64,000 bases of DNA from Zhengitettix transpicula (GCA_037074705.1 JAYJMR010000035.1:27501-91500); one strand, 5' to 3'. Shown: positions 48,414 through 61,365, numbered from the stretch's first letter. A program made the numbers and translations. The notes: generated from the letters alone by a model not told the origin.

Positions 48414-51400
48414 TCAGTATTGCCGAACGCCCGACAGGTGTTCGGCGTATATGTCTCTTGACCAACGTATGCAGTCTGACACACATAGAATAGACAATAG
48501 TTTTCCGTATTTCCTGGAGCATAACTCTCGCAGGAACGTGTCATTTTTCGGGTCCCATGACCCTAGTGCACCAACAATAAAGGGGATTATTTCCACCTTG
48601 TCGTAGGTTCTGCCGAGGCTTTGTTTGAGGTCCTTGTACCTTTCCTCCTTCCGTGCCCTTGCGTCATCGAAAGCGCTTGGGTGGTTTTCGAACACAATCG
48701 TGACGTCTACGATGAACGCCGTTCGCTGTTTAACTAGAAGGAGGTCAGGTCGTAGTAGGCTGCCTTCAGCCACCGGTCTATTTTCAGCGATTAGCCGGAT
48801 TTTACCGGTTGCTGCTGCTTTGATCCTTTCCACTATGGCGTTGTGTCGCAGGAGGATAGCTCTGTTATGCGCCGGGCAGTGGTTCGTTACGTGCGGTAGT
48901 GTTTCATCCCTGATATTACAGCGCCGGCATGTCTTTGGGCCTTCGTTAAACCGGTATCCGTTTAGTGGGACAAGTCCTAGCCTCGCCCGGTGAATAAAGC
49001 GCCAGTCGGCGAACCTCGTGTATCTGCCTGTTAGGAGAAAGTGGCTGCTCGTGCGGCTAAGGGCGATGGTTTCGCACACTTTCCCCTGGTGTGGGGCCTC
49101 ATGTAGAGTTCTTATATGTCGCGCTTGGTGTGCATTCCGGAGGGTCCGGCAAACTAGGTTCCTGTGTCTGCTGTAGAGGACGATGTTTTCTATCGTGATC
49201 CGAATGTCAGGTCCGGTTGCCCATTCACATTTGAGGAACCTAGTTGCCGTTCTCGCCCGGGTCCATGTGTTTTTTCTTTTGTTCGTTGTATCCCTGAATA
49301 TTCCGTCTTGTGCTCCGTTCAAGTACGAGTCTGTTGTCCGGTCGCTTGCATCTTGCCCCGTTCTGTCTTTTATTGTGTTCTTGAGGTCTTCGATTGCCAG
49401 TGACCTAATGACGGGGTCGGGGGATGTTAAGAGCTTGTAGGCCCCGTCGACCGCCATTATGTCACAATCAATTCCGGACTCTGGAATTCCCAGGCAGCCG
49501 GATTGCCTAGACCCGTAGATGTAATGATTTGAGGCGCGGGACGGAACGTTTAACGTGCGTTTTATCAGAGGGCGTATGTAGTTATCTAGTTTTTTCCAAT
49601 CGCCCTTTGTTAATGCGCCAGTCCTCAGGGCGAATTGGGTTATGGGGAAAAAGAACGATTTTATGGCGTCGAGACGTTGCCATGGGGCGAGGCTGGATGT
49701 TAGAATCGCCTCTGCCGTTTCTATGTAATTCCGCAGTGTCGACCAGTCGGATATAATGTTGTGCCCAAAGGGTTTTCCAAGGAAGGTAACTGGTTCATGG
49801 GAGTTGACTGTGCTTATGTTTTCTCCTTCCAGTGTGATATTCGTCGCCCGACAGCCTACTGGGCTAGCTCCGCTGAAGTGCATTGCTCTGCATTTGTGGG
49901 CGTTAAACTTTAGGTTTATTGTTTTTGCCGCTGTTGTTATTGAGTTTATCCGGTTTTGGAGTGTGCAGGGGTCCTTGGCAATTAGGCAGATGTCGTCTGC
50001 AAACGCTAGAACGGCGTGTGCCGCCGCATTTTGATCTTGTTCGGCCTTTTGTAGGAGCGGGTTTACCGCTAGGTTAAAGAGCATCCCACTTAGAGGGCAC
50101 CCCTGCCTCACCCCTGATTGGACAGGTATGGGTTCCGTTTCGCCGTCTTCGAGGACTATGGTGGTAGTGCTGTCTGTATAGATGTCGTTAATTATCGCCG
50201 TGATTTCTTCTCCCGCGTGCCCGTGCCGAAGAGCAGCAGTGATCGCCTCATGGGGGATGGTGCCGAATGCATTGCATATGTCTAACCATGCAATGCAGAT
50301 GTCTGAATGTGTTCTCTTTGCTGTTTCCAGGTAGTTGGTTAGGGCATAGTGGTGTTCAAACACGCCGTCGTACGGGAGGAACCCTTTCTGCGAATGTGAG
50401 AGGACCGCGTGCTTCGTGACCCAGGCTTTGATTCTGTTGGTTAATAGGCCCGCGTATAATTTATATACAGTCCTTAGCAGCGAGATAGGCCTGTAGTTAG
50501 TGACTTCGTTAGGATTTCCGTTTTTGTGAATTAATACAGTCCTGGCCGATTTCCAGGCTTGCGGGATTTTCCTGTATTTCGCGCAGATGTTAAATATTAT
50601 TGCCAGGAGTTTGCCCTCTGGGTCGACCGATCGCCAATGGCTGTATGACAGCCTGTCATCTCCTGGGGCGGTGTTTTCGCATCGTTTCAGTTTATTTTCC
50701 ACTTCTTTGGCTGAAAATCCTCCTGTCATTACCGGGCTTCGCGGCTGTGGGTGTTCGTCGGCGAATATCTCGCTGTCACATGACGTCCGGCTCCATGTTT
50801 CGCTAAAATGCCTCTTAACTGTTTCGGCCTCTAGGGGGCATTTCTGGCCTTCGCCTTCCAGGATGAGTCTGACTGCTCGGCGTCTGTTTCGCCTGTATAA
50901 TTTTTGGATGAACTCGCAGTCGGTTATGTCTGCTTGTCTCACTTTCCTTGGCGTGTTTGTGGGCTGCGGTAGGTTTACAGCCTCTTGTACTTTTTTGGTC
51001 ACTGATTCCAGGACGTCCGAGAATAGTGACCATTTTTCGTTGCTTGCGTCCTCTGATAGTAGAGTTCTAAGTATTCTTCGGTATGATTGGACTTGGCTTA
51101 ATTCTTCTTCCTCGTCATCATCGTCTCCACTGTCAGGCGGGGCTGGCTCAGGGTTAGGTTCCTCCGCTTGAAGGGAGGCGTTGTGATGGGCTGGGGGTGG
51201 CTGGTGAGTCGGCAGTGGGTTGTGGGACTGGCGGCTTTCCTTGAGGGATCGCATGACGTGGGCGGCAATATGGTTTTGCAGGCCTCTCCTTGTGGTAAAT
51301 GACTCCGGGCATCTATCACATAGGAATTCTGCTGTCTCATGTGGTGTTGGATTTCCTTGTGTGGTGCTCGTGTCCTGTACTGCGCCTGGACACGCATGTG

Positions 51401-51674
51401 CTGTGGGCCTAAGTCCAAGTTGTTTCCCACACGTCTTGCATATGTTAACGTCTTTTGTGGTCATAACGTTATGCTCTCTGTTTAAGTGCCTTTTTAGTGA
51501 CTGTTTAGTCGTGGCCCAATTGGCGGCCTTGAATGCACGCTGGCAGCCGTCCTCCGTGCATTCAGCGTGGTTTAGGGGCGGAAATCTGATAAGTAGGATG
51601 TCATCTATTCGGGCGATTGAGTTTGTACTTTCGTAGAAAGTCTTCGTGATTTCTTCTATGTTGTGTTCTGCCAT
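48414..51674 (-). CDS. Utopia-like ORF2, copy 2
   Basis: 1086 aa with the same domain order and catalytic residues as copy 1: zinc fingers, RT motif A D465, FADD, CCHC and RPD-X12-D. About ten amino-acid replacements separate the two proteins and all fall in residues 47-165, i.e. the zinc-finger region and the following linker (for example V47A, T51A, V78I, Q124E, K129R, A140V, T145K, K165N). None touches a metal-binding Cys or His. Residues beyond 170 appear identical. The frame is uninterrupted, so the copy could be active. Confidence 0.93.
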   Translation of the reverse strand: MAEHNIEEITKTFYESTNSIARIDDILLIRFPPLNHAECTEDGCQRAFKAANWATTKQSLKRHLNREHNVMTTKDVNICKTCGKQLGLRPTAHACPGAVQDTSTTQGNPTPHETAEFLCDRCPESFTTRRGLQNHIAAHVMRSLKESRQSHNPLPTHQPPPAHHNASLQAEEPNPEPAPPDSGDDDDEEEELSQVQSYRRILRTLLSEDASNEKWSLFSDVLESVTKKVQEAVNLPQPTNTPRKVRQADITDCEFIQKLYRRNRRRAVRLILEGEGQKCPLEAETVKRHFSETWSRTSCDSEIFADEHPQPRSPVMTGGFSAKEVENKLKRCENTAPGDDRLSYSHWRSVDPEGKLLAIIFNICAKYRKIPQAWKSARTVLIHKNGNPNEVTNYRPISLLRTVYKLYAGLLTNRIKAWVTKHAVLSHSQKGFLPYDGVFEHHYALTNYLETAKRTHSDICIAWLDICNAFGTIPHEAITAALRHGHAGEEITAIINDIYTDSTTTIVLEDGETEPIPVQSGVRQGCPLSGMLFNLAVNPLLQKAEQDQNAAAHAVLAFADDICLIAKDPCTLQNRINSITTAAKTINLKFNAHKCRAMHFSGASPVGCRATNITLEGENISTVNSHEPVTFLGKPFGHNIISDWSTLRNYIETAEAILTSSLAPWQRLDAIKSFFFPITQFALRTGALTKGDWKKLDNYIRPLIKRTLNVPSRASNHYIYGSRQSGCLGIPESGIDCDIMAVDGAYKLLTSPDPVIRSLAIEDLKNTIKDRTGQDASDRTTDSYLNGAQDGIFRDTTNKRKNTWTRARTATRFLKCEWATGPDIRITIENIVLYSRHRNLVCRTLRNAHQARHIRTLHEAPHQGKVCETIALSRTSSHFLLTGRYTRFADWRFIHRARLGLVPLNGYRFNEGPKTCRRCNIRDETLPHVTNHCPAHNRAILLRHNAIVERIKAAATGKIRLIAENRPVAEGSLLRPDLLLVKQRTAFIVDVTIVFENHPSAFDDARARKEERYKDLKQSLGRTYDKVEIIPFIVGALGSWDPKNDTFLRELCSRKYGKLLSILCVSDCIRWSRDIYAEHLSGVRQY

Positions 51675-51676
51675 TA
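51672..51676 (-). promoter_or_regulatory. UAAUG stop-start overlap, copy 2
   Basis: TAA of ORF1 (51676-51674) overlaps ATG of ORF2 (51674-51672) by one base, as in copy 1. Confidence 0.75.
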
Positions 51677-52879
51677 TTGGTCTTCTATTATTGGCATTGA
51701 TGGGCCAGCGCTTTTCAGCTTTTTGCTTATGTCCTGTGGTGCTGCCGGGGCTTTTGCTTTTACCGCAGCTTTCGTTCTCCTTTTCCTTTTGGGCTGAGAT
51801 TCGCTTCCTTTCTCGTCCGAGGAGCTGTCACTCACTATGTTTGTTTGTGTTTCCATTTCCTCAGGAGGATTTGCGTTTTTTCTCTCCTTGGCTGGTGGCG
51901 CTGTTGGTGTTTTAAATTCCGCGATCAATTCCTCTAGTATTTGTCCATTCTCATCTTCTTTGGCGGTAGTGGTGGTTTTGTCTGTCTCCATCGGGTCAAC
52001 TTCGTCCCTCTCATTGGCGGGGATTTGTAGTTTATTTTTCTGCTTTTTATCGGGGCGGGCTATTTCTGGAAATTTTATCGTTGACTCAATCCCAATTTTG
52101 TTGGCTGGACAGTCTTTCCCACGGTGATCAGCCGAGCCACACCATTTGCACCCCATTGTGCAGTCTTCACTGACGTGTCCCTTATTTTTGCAATTAAAAC
52201 ACTGCCTCTCAGGGCAGGCTCCTGCAACGTGGTCCAGCGCCTGGCATAGGCGGCACCGTCTTTCCATCCCTTGGTAAGTAATATTGATTTTAACGGCCCC
52301 TATAAATATAGCGCTGGGGATCTTGTCCCCTTTCACGTATCCGAACATTTTCCCCGTCTGGAACCCGAAATTGTCAGTTATGTCGCCAACGTGCAATATT
52401 TCGCAATGTTCTGCAAGTTTGGCTTTAATGGTAGCCGCATCTATCATTATGGATGGGTTATATATCCATATTTTGGTGTTTCTGGGTACGAAAGCGGTGA
52501 CTTTAAATTCTGTTTCGTCGACTAAAAATGGTGACTTTCGAATTAATTTATCAACTAACGTTGGTGAGGCCAGGACAACATGTATCTCGTTATTTACTTG
52601 TCTCATAGCCGTAATATCGGCTACTGTTGCGTCTATATTACGGCTGAGGCTATTGGCGAAGCTTTTCTTAATTTCGTCCGTGATCATTTGCGTTCCGATG
52701 GTAGGGGTGCACTTTACAGCGCGCCGCCTATCATATCCTACATTGCTCGTAGGCGTGAGGTTCAGAGCATTTCTGGCAGCGATTGCCGCAAACGAGGTTT
52801 TCGGTTGGATGTTTGGTCCAGGGTCTTCCCTGGCATCCGAATTCATGATGGGGCTGGCCGACTGGCCGGTCCCTTCCAT
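51674..52879 (-). CDS. Utopia-like ORF1, copy 2
   Basis: 401 aa from the ATG at 52879, which again sits in AAACATGG and is preceded by an in-frame stop a few codons upstream. The protein is identical to copy 1 from this ATG as far as I can see. The nucleotide differences noticed (near 51761, 51786, 52127 and 52283) are silent. Three CCHC knuckles and the basic C-terminal cluster are present. It overlaps ORF2 by one base. Confidence 0.9.
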   Translation of the reverse strand: MEGTGQSASPIMNSDAREDPGPNIQPKTSFAAIAARNALNLTPTSNVGYDRRRAVKCTPTIGTQMITDEIKKSFANSLSRNIDATVADITAMRQVNNEIHVVLASPTLVDKLIRKSPFLVDETEFKVTAFVPRNTKIWIYNPSIMIDAATIKAKLAEHCEILHVGDITDNFGFQTGKMFGYVKGDKIPSAIFIGAVKINITYQGMERRCRLCQALDHVAGACPERQCFNCKNKGHVSEDCTMGCKWCGSADHRGKDCPANKIGIESTIKFPEIARPDKKQKNKLQIPANERDEVDPMETDKTTTTAKEDENGQILEELIAEFKTPTAPPAKERKNANPPEEMETQTNIVSDSSSDEKGSESQPKRKRRTKAAVKAKAPAAPQDISKKLKSAGPSMPIIEDQ

Positions 52880-53150
52880 GTTTGACACGTGGGTTCAAGG
52901 GATTTGGGGTTGACAAATCCCCAACCACAAGTACGACCCCGAAGGGCTGGTTTCACCCACGCGACACTTGTGGTTTTCGCCCTCCTCTCTTATCTATCGC
53001 TAGTGAACTAGCGAAATTGCCCAGAGACCACGATGGGACGTGAGAGGTAGGACTTGCTAATAGAGCTGTCACAGACAGACGGCGTTTCCTGATTGTCAAT
53101 CAGGGCCTTTATTAGCCTTTGGTCTCGCCGGAAAAGGGTAAAGCGTAAAG

Positions 53151-53637
53151 CAAGTTGCTTACGCGACAATGACTTGTCGGCCTTGGCTGATTCGCCAAGG
53201 AACAAGACGAAACAAGAATCAATAGACAAAGTTGATGTAAAAACGAAAGTCGTGAGCTTTGTGATCTTTGGCTGATTCGCCAAAGTACAAAGTCAAGATA
53301 AAACCAAGCAAAGCAGAATGCAACAAGTCAACAGCAACGATAGGGCTGTTGGATAATAAGCACACTAGACTTTCAGTGTGACTTACACTGGAGTTCAAGT
53401 TGCTTACGTGACAAAGACTTGTCGGCCTTGGCTAATTCGCCAAGGAACAAGACGAAATGAAAAAACAAGGAACAAAGTTTAAAGAAAAACGAAAAACGTG
53501 AGCTTTGTGGTTTTGGCTGATTCGCCAAAGTACAAAGTCACAACAAAACGAGGCAAAATGCCACAACAAGTGAAGAGAAACGATAAGGTTATTGGGTTGT
53601 AAGTACACTAGACTTCTGGTGCGACTTACACTGGAGG
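53151..53637 (-). repeat. Tandem duplication in the 5' UTR, copy 2
   Basis: The same two-copy arrangement as in element copy 1 (53151-53395 and 53396-53637), with hairpins at 53181-53200, 53266-53285, 53426-53445 and 53512-53529. It differs from copy 1 by two one-base indels in homopolymers and one substitution. Confidence 0.8.
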
Positions 53638-53978
53638 AGTGGAGCAGGGCTTATATGGCCCGGCCTGGATAAGGGGAATGTGAGAGGTAAGATTTTAGGG
53701 CGGGATAATTCAAGAACGGTGGGTGGTAGGGGTATGAAATTTGGTAGGTTTGGCGAGGATTAATAAGGTGGAGGAAATGCAGCAGTTAAGCTCGCTCTAG
53801 GAGCGCCGTTAACCGAAAAAACGGTTAAAGTGTTCTCTCCTGCTGCGGAAGTGCGACACTCAAGCTCGTACAAGTACGCCACTGTCTATAAGACAGATGT
53901 GTTCTCTTGTGTCACGGATAATGAAAAGGGATAGATATAGATACAACGAATGTTCAGAACAGTTGGAAAGACCAAGTA

Positions 53979-54016
53979 ACTACACTTTGATCTTAGCCAA
54001 AAGGCCGAGAAGCGAT
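53979..54016 (-). pseudogene. U2 snRNA copy 5, 5' fragment
   Basis: U2 nt 1-38, identical to the 5' fragment of copy 2 and fused to the element 5' end at the same base. Its promoter-side sequence is intact. Confidence 0.92.
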
Positions 54017-54540
54017 AAAGATTCCTCGATCGGGACGGTCTTTTATTCCGGACACCATTGTAATCAACGGGGAGCATTGTTAAATGTTTCTGCGGCAATA
54101 CGTCGAAACACGCGGTCCCCGCGAAACGCCTGAAATCCTGATCGGAAAGTGAGGTCAACCGTCGAATGCTTAAATATCGCGGGAAAGGAAACAATTGGCT
54201 TCAAAGATAAAAATATTTGAAATGTATCAACAGTTTTATTGTTACAGTACGTCCCCACCTAGCGGCACTTACCTGCACTCGCTGCAGGGTGATACGTAAA
54301 TGTAAGAGAAAAAAATTAAATTCCTCACGTAAACACACGAGTTCCGTCAAATTGAGCAAAAAAGAAATGACGTCGTCTAAGAAACGAATAGACAGTCAGA
54401 GTTCGGTGCGAATTAAGTGGAATTGATAACGGTTACAATTTTTCACGTTGACGTTTCCATTGTTACGCGGTCTTTGTAAACAAAGTTAATATTTGTCTTT
54501 AAACAGTACGCGCTCACATGTACGCGACATTTAAAAATTT
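54017..54540. other. U2 unit 5, promoter and truncated upstream flank
   Basis: The U2 5' flank runs normally to ACATTTAAAAATTT, then jumps directly into the middle of a satellite monomer (CGCTTGCAACAGC). The last ~65 bp of the flank (equivalent to about 5073-5136), a T run and the first part of a monomer are missing. About two T are shared at the join. Confidence 0.65.
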
Positions 54541-54611
54541 TCGCTTGCAACAGCTATGCTGCGTGCGTGCGGCGGCGAGGAAGACGTTCGTAGATTACAA
54601 CGGGCAGTCGT

Positions 54612-54650
<39 letters not shown>

Positions 54651-54833
54651 TCACAGAAGAGTGTATATATATATACATGTAAAGAAACTTTAGTAGAGAA
54701 GAAATTAAAATTATAAAATAATTCGATCCGCGGAATATTAATTTGTAAGTTTTTACTAATGTTCGCTTGCAACAGCTATGCTGCGTGCGTGCGGCGGCGA
54801 GGAAGACGTTCGTAGATTACAACGGGCAGTCGT

Positions 54834-54873
<40 letters not shown>

Positions 54874-55056
54874 TCACAGAAGAGTGTATATATATATACA
54901 TGTAAAGAAACTTTAGTAGAGAAGAAATTAAAATTATAAAATAATTCGATCCGCGGAATATTAATTTGTAAGTTTTTACTAATGTTCGCTTGCAACAGCT
55001 ATGCTGCGTGCGTGCGGCGGCGAGGAAGACGTTCGTAGATTACAACGGGCAGTCGT

Positions 55057-55097
<41 letters not shown>

Positions 55098-55280
55098 TCA
55101 CAGAAGAGTGTATATATATATACATGTAAAGAAACTTTAGTAGAGAAGAAATTAAAATTATAAAATAATTCGATCCGCGGAATATTAATTTGTAAGTTTT
55201 TACTAATGTTCGCTTGCAACAGCTATGCTGCGTGCGTGCGGCGGCGAGGAAGACGTTCGTAGATTACAACGGGCAGTCGT

Positions 55281-55321
<41 letters not shown>

Positions 55322-55504
55322 TCACAGAAGAGTGTATATATATATACATGTAAAGAAACTTTAGTAGAGAAGAAATTAAAATTATAAAATAATTCGATCC
55401 GCGGAATATTAATTTGTAAGTTTTTACTAATGTTCGCTTGCAACAGCTATGCTGCGTGCGTGCGGCGGCGAGGAAGACGTTCGTAGATTACAACGGGCAG
55501 TCGT

Positions 55505-55544
<40 letters not shown>

Positions 55545-55727
55545 TCACAGAAGAGTGTATATATATATACATGTAAAGAAACTTTAGTAGAGAAGAAATT
55601 AAAATTATAAAATAATTCGATCCGCGGAATATTAATTTGTAAGTTTTTACTAATGTTCGCTTGCAACAGCTATGCTGCGTGCGTGCGGCGGCGAGGAAGA
55701 CGTTCGTAGATTACAACGGGCAGTCGT

Positions 55728-55768
<41 letters not shown>

Positions 55769-55951
55769 TCACAGAAGAGTGTATATATATATACATGTAA
55801 AGAAACTTTAGTAGAGAAGAAATTAAAATTATAAAATAATTCGATCCGCGGAATATTAATTTGTAAGTTTTTACTAATGTTCGCTTGCAACAGCTATGCT
55901 GCGTGCGTGCGGCGGCGAGGAAGACGTTCGTAGATTACAACGGGCAGTCGT

Positions 55952-55992
<41 letters not shown>

Positions 55993-56175
55993 TCACAGAA
56001 GAGTGTATATATATATACATGTAAAGAAACTTTAGTAGAGAAGAAATTAAAATTATAAAATAATTCGATCCGCGGAATATTAATTTGTAAGTTTTTACTA
56101 ATGTTCGCTTGCAACAGCTATGCTGCGTGCGTGCGGCGGCGAGGAAGACGTTCGTAGATTACAACGGGCAGTCGT

Positions 56176-56215
<40 letters not shown>

Positions 56216-56398
56216 TCACAGAAGAGTGTATATATATATACATGTAAAGAAACTTTAGTAGAGAAGAAATTAAAATTATAAAATAATTCGATCCGCGGAA
56301 TATTAATTTGTAAGTTTTTACTAATGTTCGCTTGCAACAGCTATGCTGCGTGCGTGCGGCGGCGAGGAAGACGTTCGTAGATTACAACGGGCAGTCGT

Positions 56399-56439
<41 letters not shown>

Positions 56440-56622
56440 TCACAGAAGAGTGTATATATATATACATGTAAAGAAACTTTAGTAGAGAAGAAATTAAAAT
56501 TATAAAATAATTCGATCCGCGGAATATTAATTTGTAAGTTTTTACTAATGTTCGCTTGCAACAGCTATGCTGCGTGCGTGCGGCGGCGAGGAAGACGTTC
56601 GTAGATTACAACGGGCAGTCGT

Positions 56623-56662
<40 letters not shown>

Positions 56663-56845
56663 TCACAGAAGAGTGTATATATATATACATGTAAAGAAAC
56701 TTTAGTAGAGAAGAAATTAAAATTATAAAATAATTCGATCCGCGGAATATTAATTTGTAAGTTTTTACTAATGTTCGCTTGCAACAGCTATGCTGCGTGC
56801 GTGCGGCGGCGAGGAAGACGTTCGTAGATTACAACGGGCAGTCGT

Positions 56846-56886
<41 letters not shown>

Positions 56887-57069
56887 TCACAGAAGAGTGT
56901 ATATATATATACATGTAAAGAAACTTTAGTAGAGAAGAAATTAAAATTATAAAATAATTCGATCCGCGGAATATTAATTTGTAAGTTTTTACTAATGTTC
57001 GCTTGCAACAGCTATGCTGCGTGCGTGCGGCGGCGAGGAAGACGTTCGTAGATTACAACGGGCAGTCGT

Positions 57070-57110
<41 letters not shown>

Positions 57111-57293
57111 TCACAGAAGAGTGTATATATATATACATGTAAAGAAACTTTAGTAGAGAAGAAATTAAAATTATAAAATAATTCGATCCGCGGAATATTA
57201 ATTTGTAAGTTTTTACTAATGTTCGCTTGCAACAGCTATGCTGCGTGCGTGCGGCGGCGAGGAAGACGTTCGTAGATTACAACGGGCAGTCGT

Positions 57294-57334
<41 letters not shown>

Positions 57335-57517
57335 TCACAGAAGAGTGTATATATATATACATGTAAAGAAACTTTAGTAGAGAAGAAATTAAAATTATAA
57401 AATAATTCGATCCGCGGAATATTAATTTGTAAGTTTTTACTAATGTTCGCTTGCAACAGCTATGCTGCGTGCGTGCGGCGGCGAGGAAGACGTTCGTAGA
57501 TTACAACGGGCAGTCGT

Positions 57518-57559
<42 letters not shown>

Positions 57560-57734
57560 TCACAGAAGAGTGTATATATATATACATGTAAAGAAAGAGA
57601 AGAAATTAAAATTATAAAATAATTCGATCCGCGGAATATTAATTTGTAAGTTTTTACTAATGTTCGCTTGCAACAGCTATGCTGCGTGCGTGCGGCGGCG
57701 AGGAAGACGTTCGTAGATTACAACGGGCAGTCGT

Positions 57735-57776
<42 letters not shown>

Positions 57777-57959
57777 TCACAGAAGAGTGTATATATATAT
57801 ACATGTAAAGAAACTTTAGTAGAGAAGAAATTAAAATTATAAAATAATTCGATCCGCGGAATATTAATTTGTAAGTTTTTACTAATGTTCGCTTGCAACA
57901 GCTATGCTGCGTGCGTGCGGCGGCGAGGAAGACGTTCGTAGATTACAACGGGCAGTCGT

Positions 57960-58000
<41 letters not shown>

Positions 58001-58183
58001 TCACAGAAGAGTGTATATATATATACATGTAAAGAAACTTTAGTAGAGAAGAAATTAAAATTATAAAATAATTCGATCCGCGGAATATTAATTTGTAAGT
58101 TTTTACTAATGTTCGCTTGCAACAGCTATGCTGCGTGCGTGCGGCGGCGAGGAAGACGTTCGTAGATTACAACGGGCAGTCGT

Positions 58184-58221
<38 letters not shown>

Positions 58222-58408
58222 TAACTCACAGAAGAGTGTATATATATATACATGTAAAGAAACTTTAGTAGAGAAGAAATTAAAATTATAAAATAATTCG
58301 ATCCGCGGAATATTAATTTGTAAGTTTTTACTAATGTTCGCTTGCAACAGCTATGCTGCGTGCGTGCGGCGGCGAGGAAGACGTTCGTAGATTACAACGG
58401 GCAGTCGT

Positions 58409-58448
<40 letters not shown>

Positions 58449-58631
58449 TCACAGAAGAGTGTATATATATATACATGTAAAGAAACTTTAGTAGAGAAGA
58501 AATTAAAATTATAAAATAATTCGATCCGCGGAATATTAATTTGTAAGTTTTTACTAATGTTCGCTTGCAACAGCTATGCTGCGTGCGTGCGGCGGCGAGG
58601 AAGACGTTCGTAGATTACAACGGGCAGTCGT

Positions 58632-58672
<41 letters not shown>

Positions 58673-58855
58673 TCACAGAAGAGTGTATATATATATACAT
58701 GTAAAGAAACTTTAGTAGAGAAGAAATTAAAATTATAAAATAATTCGATCCGCGGAATATTAATTTGTAAGTTTTTACTAATGTTCGCTTGCAACAGCTA
58801 TGCTGCGTGCGTGCGGCGGCGAGGAAGACGTTCGTAGATTACAACGGGCAGTCGT

Positions 58856-58897
<42 letters not shown>

Positions 58898-59080
58898 TCA
58901 CAGAAGAGTGTATATATATATACATGTAAAGAAACTTTAGTAGAGAAGAAATTAAAATTATAAAATAATTCGATCCGCGGAATATTAATTTGTAAGTTTT
59001 TACTAATGTTCGCTTGCAACAGCTATGCTGCGTGCGTGCGGCGGCGAGGAAGACGTTCGTAGATTACAACGGGCAGTCGT

Positions 59081-59122
<42 letters not shown>

Positions 59123-59305
59123 TCACAGAAGAGTGTATATATATATACATGTAAAGAAACTTTAGTAGAGAAGAAATTAAAATTATAAAATAATTCGATC
59201 CGCGGAATATTAATTTGTAAGTTTTTACTAATGTTCGCTTGCAACAGCTATGCTGCGTGCGTGCGGCGGCGAGGAAGACGTTCGTAGATTACAACGGGCA
59301 GTCGT

Positions 59306-59347
<42 letters not shown>

Positions 59348-59530
59348 TCACAGAAGAGTGTATATATATATACATGTAAAGAAACTTTAGTAGAGAAGAA
59401 ATTAAAATTATAAAATAATTCGATCCGCGGAATATTAATTTGTAAGTTTTTACTAATGTTCGCTTGCAACAGCTATGCTGCGTGCGTGCGGCGGCGAGGA
59501 AGACGTTCGTAGATTACAACGGGCAGTCGT

Positions 59531-59571
<41 letters not shown>

Positions 59572-59754
59572 TCACAGAAGAGTGTATATATATATACATG
59601 TAAAGAAACTTTAGTAGAGAAGAAATTAAAATTATAAAATAATTCGATCCGCGGAATATTAATTTGTAAGTTTTTACTAATGTTCGCTTGCAACAGCTAT
59701 GCTGCGTGCGTGCGGCGGCGAGGAAGACGTTCGTAGATTACAACGGGCAGTCGT

Positions 59755-59795
<41 letters not shown>

Positions 59796-59978
59796 TCACA
59801 GAAGAGTGTATATATATATACATGTAAAGAAACTTTAGTAGAGAAGAAATTAAAATTATAAAATAATTCGATCCGCGGAATATTAATTTGTAAGTTTTTA
59901 CTAATGTTCGCTTGCAACAGCTATGCTGCGTGCGTGCGGCGGCGAGGAAGACGTTCGTAGATTACAACGGGCAGTCGT

Positions 59979-60019
<41 letters not shown>

Positions 60020-60202
60020 TCACAGAAGAGTGTATATATATATACATGTAAAGAAACTTTAGTAGAGAAGAAATTAAAATTATAAAATAATTCGATCCGC
60101 GGAATATTAATTTGTAAGTTTTTACTAATGTTCGCTTGCAACAGCTATGCTGCGTGCGTGCGGCGGCGAGGAAGACGTTCGTAGATTACAACGGGCAGTC
60201 GT

Positions 60203-60243
<41 letters not shown>

Positions 60244-60426
60244 TCACAGAAGAGTGTATATATATATACATGTAAAGAAACTTTAGTAGAGAAGAAATTA
60301 AAATTATAAAATAATTCGATCCGCGGAATATTAATTTGTAAGTTTTTACTAATGTTCGCTTGCAACAGCTATGCTGCGTGCGTGCGGCGGCGAGGAAGAC
60401 GTTCGTAGATTACAACGGGCAGTCGT

Positions 60427-60468
<42 letters not shown>

Positions 60469-60651
60469 TCACAGAAGAGTGTATATATATATACATGTAA
60501 AGAAACTTTAGTAGAGAAGAAATTAAAATTATAAAATAATTCGATCCGCGGAATATTAATTTGTAAGTTTTTACTAATGTTCGCTTGCAACAGCTATGCT
60601 GCGTGCGTGCGGCGGCGAGGAAGACGTTCGTAGATTACAACGGGCAGTCGT

Positions 60652-60692
<41 letters not shown>

Positions 60693-60875
60693 TCACAGAA
60701 GAGTGTATATATATATACATGTAAAGAAACTTTAGTAGAGAAGAAATTAAAATTATAAAATAATTCGATCCGCGGAATATTAATTTGTAAGTTTTTACTA
60801 ATGTTCGCTTGCAACAGCTATGCTGCGTGCGTGCGGCGGCGAGGAAGACGTTCGTAGATTACAACGGGCAGTCGT

Positions 60876-60917
<42 letters not shown>

Positions 60918-61100
60918 TCACAGAAGAGTGTATATATATATACATGTAAAGAAACTTTAGTAGAGAAGAAATTAAAATTATAAAATAATTCGATCCGCGG
61001 AATATTAATTTGTAAGTTTTTACTAATGTTCGCTTGCAACAGCTATGCTGCGTGCGTGCGGCGGCGAGGAAGACGTTCGTAGATTACAACGGGCAGTCGT

Positions 61101-61141
<41 letters not shown>

Positions 61142-61324
61142 TCACAGAAGAGTGTATATATATATACATGTAAAGAAACTTTAGTAGAGAAGAAATTAAA
61201 ATTATAAAATAATTCGATCCGCGGAATATTAATTTGTAAGTTTTTACTAATGTTCGCTTGCAACAGCTATGCTGCGTGCGTGCGGCGGCGAGGAAGACGT
61301 TCGTAGATTACAACGGGCAGTCGT

Positions 61325-61365
<41 letters not shown>

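Larger units (their letters stand above)
48286..53978 (-). mobile_element. Utopia-like U2-targeted non-LTR retrotransposon, copy 2
   Basis: A 5693-bp element at the same U2 nucleotide and in the same orientation as copy 1, with 37760-37761 bp offset between homologous positions. It is nearly identical to copy 1 except for a block at 51180-51642. Its 3' UTR is 30 nt longer (48286-48315), and the extra sequence contains CTGTTC on the minus strand, as does U2 just beyond the insertion point. Both ORFs are open. The 5' UTR, including the tandem duplication and hairpins, is conserved. Confidence 0.9.
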
